Shown here piece after piece: positions 26,907-35,478 of a stretch of DNA of 64,000 nt (the first letter of the stretch is position 1; every line of letters begins with the position of its first letter). The DNA comes from Alphaproteobacteria bacterium (GTDB lineage: Bacteria; Pseudomonadota; Alphaproteobacteria; Micavibrionales; Micavibrionaceae). The translations under genes were made by a program, and so were the position numbers. Under the pieces are notes generated by a model. That model was not told the origin of the DNA. It saw nothing but the letters and a program-made list of their open reading frames with translations, and searched no databases. Where the stretch lies: positions 34,209 through 98,208 of the forward strand of contig JAUIIA010000008.1 in assembly GCA_030432025.1 (NCBI GenBank), written 5' to 3'.

Positions 26907-28391
26907 ATGACAGAACTGACACACTTAACAATTGAAGATGCTCTTACAGGACTAAAGAACAAAGACTTCAGCGCCAAGGAGCTAGCCGAAGCCCATATCT
27001 CAGCGATGGAAGGCGCGCGCGACTTGAACGCCTTTATCGTTGAAACGCCCGAGATTGCGTTAAAGCAAGCCGAGGAAAGCGACAAACGCTACGCCAGTGG
27101 CGATGCGGGGCTGCTGGACGGTATTCCGTTTGCGAACAAGGACTTGTTCTGTACCGAAGGAACACAGACGACAGCGGCGAGTAAGATCCTTGAAGGGTTC
27201 GTACCACAATATACATCGACGGTCGGACAGAACCTTGCCGATGCCGGTGCGGTTATGCTGGGCAAGGCCAATCTTGACCAATTTGCGATGGGTTCATCGA
27301 ATACAACGTCTGCATTCGGTAATGTGATCAACCCATGGAAGGCCTCAGACGGGAAAGACCTCGTCCCCGGTGGCTCCTCAGGCGGTTCTGCGGCTGCTGT
27401 GGCAGCGCGTATTGCTATGGGTGCGACAGCAACCGATACAGGTGGCTCAATTCGTCAGCCTGCCTCATTCTGCGGTATCGCAGGTATTAAGCCTACATAT
27501 GGTCGTTGCTCCCGTTGGGGTGTGGTGGCGTTCTCCTCATCCCTTGACCATCCTGGTCCTATCGCCCGTACGGTGAAGGACAATGCGTTAATGCTGCAAG
27601 CGATGGCAGGATATGACCCGAAGGACAGCACATCCGCGAACAAGCCTGTGCCTGATTATGCTGCGGCGATGACAGGTGACATGAAAGGTATGAAGATCGG
27701 TATTCCGAAAGAGTACCGTATAGACGGCATGCCTGATGAAATTCAAAAGCTCTGGGACCAGGGTGCGGAATGGCTGAAGGAAGCCGGAGCGGAGATTGTT
27801 GAAATTTCCCTGCCGCATACGAAATACGCCCTGCCCGCCTATTACATCATTGCGCCTGCGGAAGCGTCATCCAACCTTGCCCGTTATGACGGCGTGAAAT
27901 ATGGCCACCGCTCAAAAGATGCGGAAACACTGGCTGAAATGTACGCAAAGACACGTGCTGAAGGCTTCGGTGACGAGGTCCAGAGAAGGATTATGATTGG
28001 TGCATACGTACTATCTGCAGGATATTACGATGCGTACTACATCAAGGCACAGAAGATTCGTCGTCTGATTTTGAATGACTTCGAGAAGGCTTACGAGACT
28101 GTCGATGCCATCCTGACGCCGACTGCGCCGTCTGCGGCGTTTGCCATTGGCGAGAACGAGGACGACCCGATCAAGATGTATCTGAACGATGTGTTCACGG
28201 TTACCGCAAACCTTGCCGGTGTTCCGGGTATGTCCGTTCCTGCGGGTCTAGATGCCAACGGTCTGCCGCTCGGTCTGCAAATCCTTGGTAAGGCCTGGGA
28301 TGAGGAAACAGTATTCAAAGTTGGCGGTGTGATCGAGGAAGCCGCACAATTCAGCGCACTGCCGCAAACAGTCATGAGCAAGGCCGCTTAA
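26907..28391 (+). CDS. gatA: Glu/Asp-tRNA amidotransferase subunit A
   Basis: 494 residues. Amidase-signature enzyme that releases ammonia from glutamine. The Ser-cisSer-Lys triad regions are visible: FANKDLF with the Lys, the glycine-serine-rich [14 protein letters not shown], and [13 protein letters not shown] with the nucleophile Ser. [12 protein letters not shown] and the C-terminal [10 protein letters not shown] complete the family pattern. Position between gatC and gatB fits the gatCAB order apart from inserted small genes. Confidence 0.96.
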   Translation: MTELTHLTIEDALTGLKNKDFSAKELAEAHISAMEGARDLNAFIVETPEIALKQAEESDKRYASGDAGLLDGIPFANKDLFCTEGTQTTAASKILEGFVPQYTSTVGQNLADAGAVMLGKANLDQFAMGSSNTTSAFGNVINPWKASDGKDLVPGGSSGGSAAAVAARIAMGATATDTGGSIRQPASFCGIAGIKPTYGRCSRWGVVAFSSSLDHPGPIARTVKDNALMLQAMAGYDPKDSTSANKPVPDYAAAMTGDMKGMKIGIPKEYRIDGMPDEIQKLWDQGAEWLKEAGAEIVEISLPHTKYALPAYYIIAPAEASSNLARYDGVKYGHRSKDAETLAEMYAKTRAEGFGDEVQRRIMIGAYVLSAGYYDAYYIKAQKIRRLILNDFEKAYETVDAILTPTAPSAAFAIGENEDDPIKMYLNDVFTVTANLAGVPGMSVPAGLDANGLPLGLQILGKAWDEETVFKVGGVIEEAAQFSALPQTVMSKAA

Positions 28392-28408
28392 GAAAGGACC
28401 TTTTTATA

Positions 28409-29077
28409 ATGTTCAGGAAAAGCATTTTACCGCTTTTTGTACTGCTAATCAGCGTTTTCGCTGTACCTGCGCATGCGCAAAACCCTGACCTGTTTGAAAG
28501 CCAGCAAGAACAGCAAGCCCCGACAGACTTGGAAGAACTTCTCGCTGAAGTGCCAGAGGGTCAAACATATGATGAACAACCGACCACGATTGAAGAGTTT
28601 GCCAACCAGTACTACGGCAACTGTTTACGTCAGGACCACCCTAAAGTTGACGAACAGGCTCTGGAAATCTTGTGTGCTTGTACGGCAGCCAAAATGCCGG
28701 ACGAGATGGATCTGCGGCAAGCCATGTTAATGCAAACCAACACCAGCAGCGGACAACTACAGAGACTGCGCTTCATGGAGTTTATTTACTCCCCGTGCCT
28801 TAAGTTTCCGGTAGCTGATATGGTCGAAAGACGCTGTCTGGATGACAAAGCGAAGATGGACCCTATTCGTCGTGACAATGCTGTTTGCAGATGTACAGGC
28901 GAGGCAATGGGCCAGTATATGGAGAGCAAAGCTCCCGGCTACGTCAATCTGGCTGTTCGCCGCAACTTGAGCAATGTAGACCCGCTCAAGCTGCTTTATG
29001 ACAGCAAGCAATTCAACAATATCTATGAACGTAAGTTTTTGTACTGCAGAGACGTTCACGAATACGGGAAAAAGTAA
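28409..29077 (+). CDS. Exported protein with two cysteine modules
   Basis: 222 residues. Signal peptide of about 23 residues ending in AHAQ, then an acidic Gln/Glu linker. Eight cysteines fall in two similar units: C-L-x15-C-x-C-T-x3-M near 72-98 and again in the second half, each followed later by one more Cys. The identical spacing suggests an internal duplication and either disulfides or metal binding in the periplasm. No family recognised. It lies between gatA and gatB on the same strand with 17- and 14-base gaps, so it is expressed with them. Confidence 0.8.
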   Translation: MFRKSILPLFVLLISVFAVPAHAQNPDLFESQQEQQAPTDLEELLAEVPEGQTYDEQPTTIEEFANQYYGNCLRQDHPKVDEQALEILCACTAAKMPDEMDLRQAMLMQTNTSSGQLQRLRFMEFIYSPCLKFPVADMVERRCLDDKAKMDPIRRDNAVCRCTGEAMGQYMESKAPGYVNLAVRRNLSNVDPLKLLYDSKQFNNIYERKFLYCRDVHEYGKK

Positions 29078-29091
29078 GAGGACAGCACGAA

Positions 29092-30543
29092 ATGGCAAAA
29101 TTAATCCAAGGTGAAACAGGTGAATGGGAAATCGTGATCGGTATGGAAGTCCATGCACAGGTCATCGCGAAATCCAAACTCTTCTCGGGTGCATCAACTC
29201 AGTTCGGTGCCGAACCTAACTCTCAAGTATCCCTCGTGGATGCGGCGATGCCCGGAATGTTGCCAGTATTAAATGAATATGTGGTGGAGCAAGCCGTGAG
29301 AACGGGTCTGGGGCTAAACTCCAAGATCAATAATGTCTCGGTGTTCGAGCGTAAAAACTATTTCTATCCTGACTTGCCGCAAGGCTACCAGATTTCACAG
29401 TACGAGCATCCGATTGTCGGTGAAGGCGTGATCGAGATTGATCTGCCCGACGGTACGGTCAAAGAGATCGGCATTACGCGTCTGCACCTTGAGCAGGACG
29501 CAGGTAAGTCCATGCACGACCAACACCCGACCAAATCCTTCGTTGATTTGAACCGTTCGGGCTGCGCCTTGATGGAAATCGTATCCGAACCCGATATTCG
29601 CGGTCCGGAAGAAGCAGCAGCATATCTGTCGAAGCTGCGTATGATCCTGCGTTACCTCGGGACATGTGACGGCAACATGGAAGAAGGCTCCATGCGTGCC
29701 GACGTGAATATTTCCGTGCGCAAACCGGGCGGCCCACTCGGCACACGTGCGGAGATCAAGAATGTGAATTCGGTTAAAGCCGTTCAGCAAGCGATCGATT
29801 ATGAAGTACAGCGCCAGATCGAGATCATTGAAGATGGTGGTGAGGTTGATCAGGAAACACGTCTGTGGGACCCGAACAAGGGCGAGACCCGCTCCATGCG
29901 TTCCAAAGAGGAAGCACATGATTACCGCTATTTCCCTGACCCTGACTTGCTGCCACTACATGTCAGCAATGACCAGATCGAGAACATCCGCACAACATTG
30001 CCCGAACTGCCGGACCAGAAGAAGCACCGCTTCATGGATGATTACGGCCTGAGCCTGTATGACGCGAGCGTCTTGATCGCCGAGCAGCAGCGTGCCGAAT
30101 TCTATGAAGATGTTGCAAACGACAATGATGCAAAGCTGGCCGCCAACTGGGTGATCAACGAGCTTTTGGGTATTTTGAACAAAAACGAAACCAAGCTTTC
30201 CGACTCCCCTATTACGGCTGAAAAACTCTCGGGCCTGATCAAACTGATCTCTGATGACACGATCTCCGGCAAGATCGCCAAGGATGTTTTTGCAGATATG
30301 TACGAGACAGGCAAAGCCGCCGCCGACATTGTTGAGGAAAAAGGCCTGAAACAAGTCACAGATACAGGCGCGATTGAAGCAATTGTTGATGAGGTGATTG
30401 CCGAGAATCCTGATAATGTAGGAGCCTATAAGGGCGGTAAGGACAAGCTGTTCGGTTTCTTCGTCGGTCAGGTGATGAAGAAAACACAAGGCAAAGCCAA
30501 CCCCGCAGTCGTAAACGAATTGTTGAAGAAAAAATTGGGGTAA
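29092..30543 (+). CDS. gatB: Glu/Asp-tRNA amidotransferase subunit B
   Basis: 483 residues. GatB binds the misacylated tRNA and holds the kinase-like site. Hallmarks include IGMEVHAQV near residue 17, [28 protein letters not shown], and [11 protein letters not shown]. The C-terminal YqeY-like tail domain ([15 protein letters not shown]) binds tRNA. It is followed after five bases by a TerD gene that may be read through from the gat promoter. Confidence 0.97.
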   Translation: MAKLIQGETGEWEIVIGMEVHAQVIAKSKLFSGASTQFGAEPNSQVSLVDAAMPGMLPVLNEYVVEQAVRTGLGLNSKINNVSVFERKNYFYPDLPQGYQISQYEHPIVGEGVIEIDLPDGTVKEIGITRLHLEQDAGKSMHDQHPTKSFVDLNRSGCALMEIVSEPDIRGPEEAAAYLSKLRMILRYLGTCDGNMEEGSMRADVNISVRKPGGPLGTRAEIKNVNSVKAVQQAIDYEVQRQIEIIEDGGEVDQETRLWDPNKGETRSMRSKEEAHDYRYFPDPDLLPLHVSNDQIENIRTTLPELPDQKKHRFMDDYGLSLYDASVLIAEQQRAEFYEDVANDNDAKLAANWVINELLGILNKNETKLSDSPITAEKLSGLIKLISDDTISGKIAKDVFADMYETGKAAADIVEEKGLKQVTDTGAIEAIVDEVIAENPDNVGAYKGGKDKLFGFFVGQVMKKTQGKANPAVVNELLKKKLG

Positions 30544-30548
30544 TCAGC

Positions 30549-31277
30549 ATGAAAGTTTTCAAAGGACCGGCAAAAGGTCAGGACGCGCAAATCGAAATTT
30601 CCGAAACCCAAAGAGACCGTGTATTGATCGGCTTGTCATGGGACGTCAAAGACGAATTGGAAAAGGTCGAGCTTGAAGTCGGAGACTGGGTTCCTTTCAG
30701 AAAATACGCGCAAGCAGCGGAGGATTGGATACATGAATCCGTTTATGCGTTCCGCACCATGCAATACCGTCACAAAGACGTTAATCACTATGATGCCCCC
30801 GAAGCCAGAGACAGCGACTTTGATGGCTTCGATCTGGACTTGTATTGCTACATTTTTGATGACCACGGCGAGTTGGTCGAAAAAATCGGTCCTGATTACG
30901 AGGATGTTATATCAGAAGAAGGTCAAGTCTATCACAGCGGAGATGACTTCTCCGGCATGGGCGGTCCTGATGATGAACAGATCTATATCGAAACGAAAAA
31001 GTTGCCCGAAAACTATAAACACTTCCTGTTTGTCGTGAAGAGTGATTGTAAATTCAACCTGAACGACATTAGCGACCCTGTCATTCGTATTGCCGATGGC
31101 AAGACAAACGAGGATTTCCTGAAAGAGGACATCAAGCCGCCGGCAAATGTGAATGCTAGTGCGTTGATCTTCGCCCATATGGCAGAAGTTAATGATAACT
31201 GGACGATTACGAATATCAGTGACTTTGCAGATGCTGATTTGGACATCCCGAAATACTTCAAGGACAATCTGGGGTGA
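30549..31277 (+). CDS. TerD-family protein
   Basis: 242 residues, a single TerD domain with an insertion of about 45 residues near 45-90. Seen: LIGLSWDV, DLDLYCYIFDDHGELV, and the acidic calcium-binding type loop YHSGDDFSGMGGPDDEQI. TerD proteins bind calcium and are linked to tellurite, phage and envelope stress. The actual role here is unknown. It is the first of four tightly spaced genes after gatB (4-base overlap with the next), ending with a second TerD gene. Confidence 0.88.
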   Translation: MKVFKGPAKGQDAQIEISETQRDRVLIGLSWDVKDELEKVELEVGDWVPFRKYAQAAEDWIHESVYAFRTMQYRHKDVNHYDAPEARDSDFDGFDLDLYCYIFDDHGELVEKIGPDYEDVISEEGQVYHSGDDFSGMGGPDDEQIYIETKKLPENYKHFLFVVKSDCKFNLNDISDPVIRIADGKTNEDFLKEDIKPPANVNASALIFAHMAEVNDNWTITNISDFADADLDIPKYFKDNLG

Positions 31278-31495
31278 ACGATAAATTCGAATATAAAGTC
31301 GCCATTTATCGCGAGAGCATGCTCGGTTCTCTGTTCCTTGGAGGGTCAAAGGTTGATCCGTTGAAATTCACTGAATTCCTGAACCGTAACGGTCAGGAAG
31401 GATGGGAAGTCATGACAATGGAGAGAGAAAGCCGCAGAATGCTGCTGTTTTTCGAGCGTGAAGCCTTTCTCGTTATCATGAAGAGGAAGATGTAA
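31274..31495 (+). CDS. DUF4177-like small protein
   Basis: 73 residues. The FEYKVAIYRE start and the FLNRNGQEGWEVMTME segment fit the DUF4177 pattern of a short beta-alpha fold ending in a Trp-containing GW motif. Function unknown. Overlaps the TerD stop by four bases, and its own stop overlaps the next start by one base, so it is translationally coupled on both sides. Confidence 0.75.
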   Translation: MNDKFEYKVAIYRESMLGSLFLGGSKVDPLKFTEFLNRNGQEGWEVMTMERESRRMLLFFEREAFLVIMKRKM

Positions 31496-31710
31496 TGCAT
31501 AAAGCCATGCTTACAGGTTTAGTTCTGGTCGTCCTTGCAGGCGCGGGCCTGACAATTGCGCAGCTTTGGTACCCGATCGTGAGTTGGGATAACTATGTGA
31601 AGCTGCTTATCACATTTGGTATTGTTGCTTTGGTCCTAGGCTTCCTGATTATCATCAAGGCTGATTTCGGCGAGCATAAAAAGCTCAAAGACGATAACTA
31701 TCTGGATTAG
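31495..31710 (+). CDS. Small two-helix membrane protein in TerD cassette
   Basis: 71 residues with membrane helices at about 6-26 and 36-56 and a charged C-terminal tail (KADFGEHKKLKDDN). No family recognised. Sits between the DUF4177-like gene and the second TerD gene with one-base and five-base junctions. It could anchor the cassette products at the membrane (inference). Confidence 0.75.
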   Translation: MHKAMLTGLVLVVLAGAGLTIAQLWYPIVSWDNYVKLLITFGIVALVLGFLIIIKADFGEHKKLKDDNYLD

Positions 31711-31715
31711 TTTTT

Positions 31716-32330
31716 ATGTCGCCACGCATCCCAAAAGGCCAAACCGTGCCATTAAATGTTACGCAAAAATCCAGTCATAGGGTTTTTGTCGGACTTGGCT
31801 GGGACCCGAATGAGGATATCAGCATAAAAGACAAGGCATTAGGCGCGCTTGGCCTGAAAGAAACGCATCACGATCTGGATTTGTCTTGTTATATCTATGA
31901 TCAGAACAAACGTTACATCACGCATATTTCGCATGAAACCGGACGAGAAGCCGACCAGACAGGTAAAATCTATCACAGCGGTGATAACGTTGAAGGCGTC
32001 GGAGATGGCGATGACGAGCAAATCTCGATTGAATTGAAAGGGTTAGACCCGACTATCGATTCTATTATTCTGAAAGCCTCCATCAAAACCGATAATGTTT
32101 TCAGCGAAGTCAACGATCCGGAAATGCGCATCGTTGATGGCTATGCCGATCACACATTTTTGCATGTTTCCCTCAAAGAAGGCCAAACCGCAGCCTTCGT
32201 TTTTATCTGCCTGAAACGTTCGGCGCATGACGATAATCCCGATGCATGGACCATTCACCATGTCGGCGAATTCATAGAAAAAGCAAAAGACAGTGATTGG
32301 CCAGAGATTTTAAAGGCTTATATCGCATAA
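31716..32330 (+). CDS. TerD-family protein, second copy
   Basis: 204 residues. VFVGLGWDPN, DLDLSCYIYDQN and the acidic loop YHSGDNVEGVGDGDDEQI mark the TerD fold, with a canonical GDGDDE calcium site. It is more compact than the copy at 30549 and lacks that copy's insertion. The two share order and motif spacing and are probably an old duplication. Last gene of the gat-TerD run. The tRNA-Ser gene follows after 53 bases. Confidence 0.9.
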   Translation: MSPRIPKGQTVPLNVTQKSSHRVFVGLGWDPNEDISIKDKALGALGLKETHHDLDLSCYIYDQNKRYITHISHETGREADQTGKIYHSGDNVEGVGDGDDEQISIELKGLDPTIDSIILKASIKTDNVFSEVNDPEMRIVDGYADHTFLHVSLKEGQTAAFVFICLKRSAHDDNPDAWTIHHVGEFIEKAKDSDWPEILKAYIA

Positions 32331-32383
32331 ACACTCATTTTATATTGAACTGCGCAGCAGGTGCTGTTAGTTGTAAATCTCAA

Positions 32384-32476
32384 GGACACGTGGCCGAGTG
32401 GCTGAAGGCGCTCCCCTGCTAAGGGAGTATAGGGTTAATAGCTCTATCGAGGGTTCGAATCCCTCCGTGTCCGCCA
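32384..32476 (+). tRNA. tRNA-Ser (GCU)
   Basis: 93 bases including an encoded CCA. The acceptor stem GGACACG pairs with CGTGTCC over 7 bp, with discriminator G. The anticodon stem CTCCC/GGGAG encloses CTGCTAA, giving anticodon GCT at 32418-32420. A long variable arm, expected for a serine tRNA, is present, and the T-arm contains GGTTCGAATCC. It decodes AGC and AGU. A peptidase gene begins 24 bases downstream. Confidence 0.97.
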
Positions 32477-32500
32477 CTTTTAAACATTTCGCGCTCATTC

Positions 32501-33901
32501 ATGACCGACACAATATTCAAATCTGTAAAAGCATTTACCCCCCGCAAAAAGAAACAGCATTACACTGTTCATATCATCAAGAAAAAGAGCTTTAAGAGCT
32601 GGCTGAAAAAGCAGAGCAAGGTCGTTGCCGAGCTTGCAAAGTCCCATGGCTTTGCGCCCGAGGATAACAAAACACTCCTTAGCGGGACCGATATCTACTC
32701 TATCGTGCCGGATACGATCAAACTCTATGAAGGCGCAAAAATCTGTCAGAGCGTAGAGAAACTCCTGACACAGGATACGATCAAAAAGGCGACGTTCGGT
32801 TTTGACGGCGTTACGGGCACAGATGCCGAGCTACTTAGCATTGGCTGGGGTCTAGGCTGTTACAGCTTTGATACTTATAAATCCGAAAAATCAGCCAAGC
32901 CTACTTTGGTGCTTGCGGATAATGAGAAAAACGCTCCCGTTTTCAGCAAGGTCGGCAGCATCTATGCGGTGCGTGATCTGGTCAATATCCCGTCCAACGA
33001 TTTAGGCCCAGAGGAACTTGAGAAAGTTATCAAGGCCCTTGCGAAGCAGCATGATGCCAGTGTAAAGGTCGTAAAGGACCAAAAGAAGCTGGAGCAGGAT
33101 TTCCCGCTTGTGTTCACGGTTGGTAAGGCCAGTCCGCGCCTGCCGCGTTTGATTGAGCTTAACTGGGGCAATGCCAAGGATCCGAAAATTACTTTGGTCG
33201 GTAAAGGCGTTGTCTTTGATACGGGTGGTCTGGACATCAAGCCTTCACAATATATGCGCTACATGAAGAAAGATATGGGCGGCGCGGCCCATACGATAGC
33301 GCTGGCAAAGCTGATCATGGATCACAAGCTGCCTGTGCGTTTGCGCTTGCTTGTCCCTGCTGTCGAGAATGCTGTTGCCGGTGAAGCATTTCGCCCCGGT
33401 GATATCATCAAGTCACGTAAAGGGCTGTTCGTTGAGAATACGAATACGGATGCGGAAGGCCGCTTGATTCTCGCCGATACGTTGACATACGCGTCCGAGG
33501 GCAAGCCTGAACTGATCATTGATTACGCGACCCTGACGGGGTCCGCACGTGCGGGCTTGGGGCCGGATATCCCTGCTCTGTTCTCCAACAACGACAAGAT
33601 TGCAGCGAAAATCCAGAAAACTTCTGAAAAAGCAGAAGATCCAGTATGGGCGATGCCATTGTGGCAGCCGTACCGCAAGCATATTGAGAAATCCACTGGT
33701 GACCTTGTGAACAGCGCAGGCCTGCCCGGTGATTTGATTTACAGCGCGCTTTTCCTTGAAAGCTTTGTTGATGATAAAACCGACTGGGTGCATCTGGACT
33801 GCTATGCCTGGGAACATTCAGGCCGTGCCGGTCGCCCTGTCGGCGGATCCGATACAGGATTATTAACGCTATTCACCTATCTGCAGGACCGTTATGGCTG
33901 A
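32501..33901 (+). CDS. Leucyl aminopeptidase family (M17)
   Basis: 466 residues. Two-metal M17 aminopeptidase that cuts N-terminal residues from peptides in the cytoplasm. The C-terminal catalytic part has GKGVVFDTGGLDIKPS with a metal-binding Asp, MKKDMGGAA, and the signature NTDAEGRLILAD. The N-terminal 150 residues are variable and Lys-rich. The 3' end overlaps the NlpC/P60 gene by eight bases, a pairing seen in other alphaproteobacteria. Confidence 0.94.
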   Translation: MTDTIFKSVKAFTPRKKKQHYTVHIIKKKSFKSWLKKQSKVVAELAKSHGFAPEDNKTLLSGTDIYSIVPDTIKLYEGAKICQSVEKLLTQDTIKKATFGFDGVTGTDAELLSIGWGLGCYSFDTYKSEKSAKPTLVLADNEKNAPVFSKVGSIYAVRDLVNIPSNDLGPEELEKVIKALAKQHDASVKVVKDQKKLEQDFPLVFTVGKASPRLPRLIELNWGNAKDPKITLVGKGVVFDTGGLDIKPSQYMRYMKKDMGGAAHTIALAKLIMDHKLPVRLRLLVPAVENAVAGEAFRPGDIIKSRKGLFVENTNTDAEGRLILADTLTYASEGKPELIIDYATLTGSARAGLGPDIPALFSNNDKIAAKIQKTSEKAEDPVWAMPLWQPYRKHIEKSTGDLVNSAGLPGDLIYSALFLESFVDDKTDWVHLDCYAWEHSGRAGRPVGGSDTGLLTLFTYLQDRYG

Positions 33902-34649
33902 GTTTCAGAATATTGATGCCCCTATTGTTACGATGTTCAATTCTCCGGATTTGAGCGGGGAGCCAATCAACACTCTGCTTTATGGCGAACGTATCGAAGT
34001 TCAGTCCCAAAAAGGTGACGTCGCCAAGATCAAGTCCGAGAATGATGGCTATGAGGGCTTTATCGATGCAGAGCTGATGGCTCCGCACTCCAAAAAGACG
34101 CATAAAGTCATCGCGCCTATGACGCATCTGTATGAAGAACCGAATTTCAAAACAGAACCATTTGTGCCGCTATACATGCTATCCCCCGTGCACGCGACCG
34201 AAGAAAAGCAAAACGGTTTTGTGAAGCTGGGTAACGGCAAATGGGTTTTCGAAGCGCATTTGGGGAACATTACAGACACGCATGCCGACTTTGCCGAAAT
34301 GGCGCTCAAGTTCCTGTATACGCCCTATGTTTGGGGCGGACGCAGCGCAGCGGGTATTGATTGCTCCGGCCTTGTACAAATCTGTTTAAATGCTGCGGGC
34401 CTACCCTGCCCGCGCGATACAAAAGACCAGGTCCATATTTACGGCGAAAACATAGATCCCGCTGAATATGGCTCCCTACGCCGCGGTGACCTTGTGTTCT
34501 TCGAACGTCATGTCGGTATTATGCTCGACAGTAAGCTTATCGTGAACGCAACATCGCGTCATATGTCCACCGTTGTTGAAGAGCTAAGTTCTGTCGTTGA
34601 TTCTTATAGCGGTATTATTCTCGTCAGACGTGTCGGTCGCCCCGAGTAA
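33894..34649 (+). CDS. NlpC/P60 cysteine peptidase with SH3 domains
   Basis: 251 residues and no signal peptide. Two SH3-like segments lie in residues 8-125 and the NlpC/P60 domain from about 130. The catalytic Cys157 is in GIDCSGLVQ and the His in FFERHVGIML near 211. This resembles YkfC-type enzymes that cleave gamma-D-Glu-diamino acid bonds of muropeptides. Coupling with the M17 aminopeptidase suggests recycling of cell-wall peptides in the cytoplasm (inference). Confidence 0.92.
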   Translation: MAEFQNIDAPIVTMFNSPDLSGEPINTLLYGERIEVQSQKGDVAKIKSENDGYEGFIDAELMAPHSKKTHKVIAPMTHLYEEPNFKTEPFVPLYMLSPVHATEEKQNGFVKLGNGKWVFEAHLGNITDTHADFAEMALKFLYTPYVWGGRSAAGIDCSGLVQICLNAAGLPCPRDTKDQVHIYGENIDPAEYGSLRRGDLVFFERHVGIMLDSKLIVNATSRHMSTVVEELSSVVDSYSGIILVRRVGRPE

Positions 34650-34651
34650 GA

Positions 34652-35380
34652 TTATTCGTTGCCCGCTCCCGGCGGAAACAGCGGCATAGGCTTGGAGACA
34701 ACAGGTGGCACAGTTGGCCCGCCTGCAGATGTCGAGCCGGCAGGATTAAGCGCATCACTCACACTTGTTGTTGTTTGCAACTCACCTTTCCCACCCGTTA
34801 CTCCGCCCGGCGGTTCACTCATCGTGAAATTGTCTCTGGATGCTGAACTTGTAACGACAGAACCCTCTCGACGCAGAATTTCAATCGGCGGCGCGTCCTT
34901 ATCGCTATTCATAGACGGCGTAGACGGTGAGTATTCTTCAATTTTGTATTCTTCAGGCTGACGAATGTCGGGCGCATTTTGCGCAGGCAAACCAAATTCC
35001 TTCACAGGTGTGTCCGTGAAGTTTACCTCCACAATGTCAGGATACTTCCACAAAGCCTGCGAAGCGGCGTCCCATGCATAGCCAACGCCTCCATTGGCAA
35101 GATTGCCGTAAGATGAATTCTCAATAGTCGGTTCGATATATACAACCTTGCGGCGGTTTCCGGGCGCAAGGCAGTCCACAGTCAGGGTATCGTAGGATTT
35201 AAACAGATTCACAGTTTGCGGCGGACGCACAACATACTTAACTTTTTCGATAAACACATTACAGACTGCGTTGGTCGCCCCGGGCGTCTTGAACTCCACA
35301 GGCTGAATCGCACCATCGAACGTGTACGCACACGCGCCAATAAGAATGAGTGGAACTAGAAAGACGGTTTTTTTAAGCAT
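34652..35380 (-). CDS. Hypothetical lipoprotein
   Basis: 242 residues. Lipoprotein signal peptide with lipobox LIGAC (Cys17). The first 100 residues after the Cys look folded and contain two further cysteines. From about 130 the sequence becomes Pro/Ser/Thr/Gly-rich and probably disordered. No family recognised for certain. It is downstream of clpB on the same strand, 98 bases away, with a weak hairpin in the gap, and converges with the NlpC/P60 gene two bases apart. Confidence 0.78.
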   Translation of the reverse strand: MLKKTVFLVPLILIGACAYTFDGAIQPVEFKTPGATNAVCNVFIEKVKYVVRPPQTVNLFKSYDTLTVDCLAPGNRRKVVYIEPTIENSSYGNLANGGVGYAWDAASQALWKYPDIVEVNFTDTPVKEFGLPAQNAPDIRQPEEYKIEEYSPSTPSMNSDKDAPPIEILRREGSVVTSSASRDNFTMSEPPGGVTGGKGELQTTTSVSDALNPAGSTSAGGPTVPPVVSKPMPLFPPGAGNE

Positions 35381-35478
35381 GTCGAATTACATCCGGAACT
35401 GGATAAGACTTTATACTTAATAGGGTATCTCAAATGAGGCGTGCTGGCAATGCGCACGCAGCATGACGCGAAAAGTTA

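Noticed and set aside
29395..29919. Minus-strand ORF of 174 residues
   Set aside because: Shadow of gatB, with no ribosome site and no recognisable motif.
35439..35459. Six-base hairpin between clpB and the lipoprotein gene
   Set aside because: GC-rich arms, but the stem is in the minus-strand transcript without a T run, so it is not listed as a terminator.
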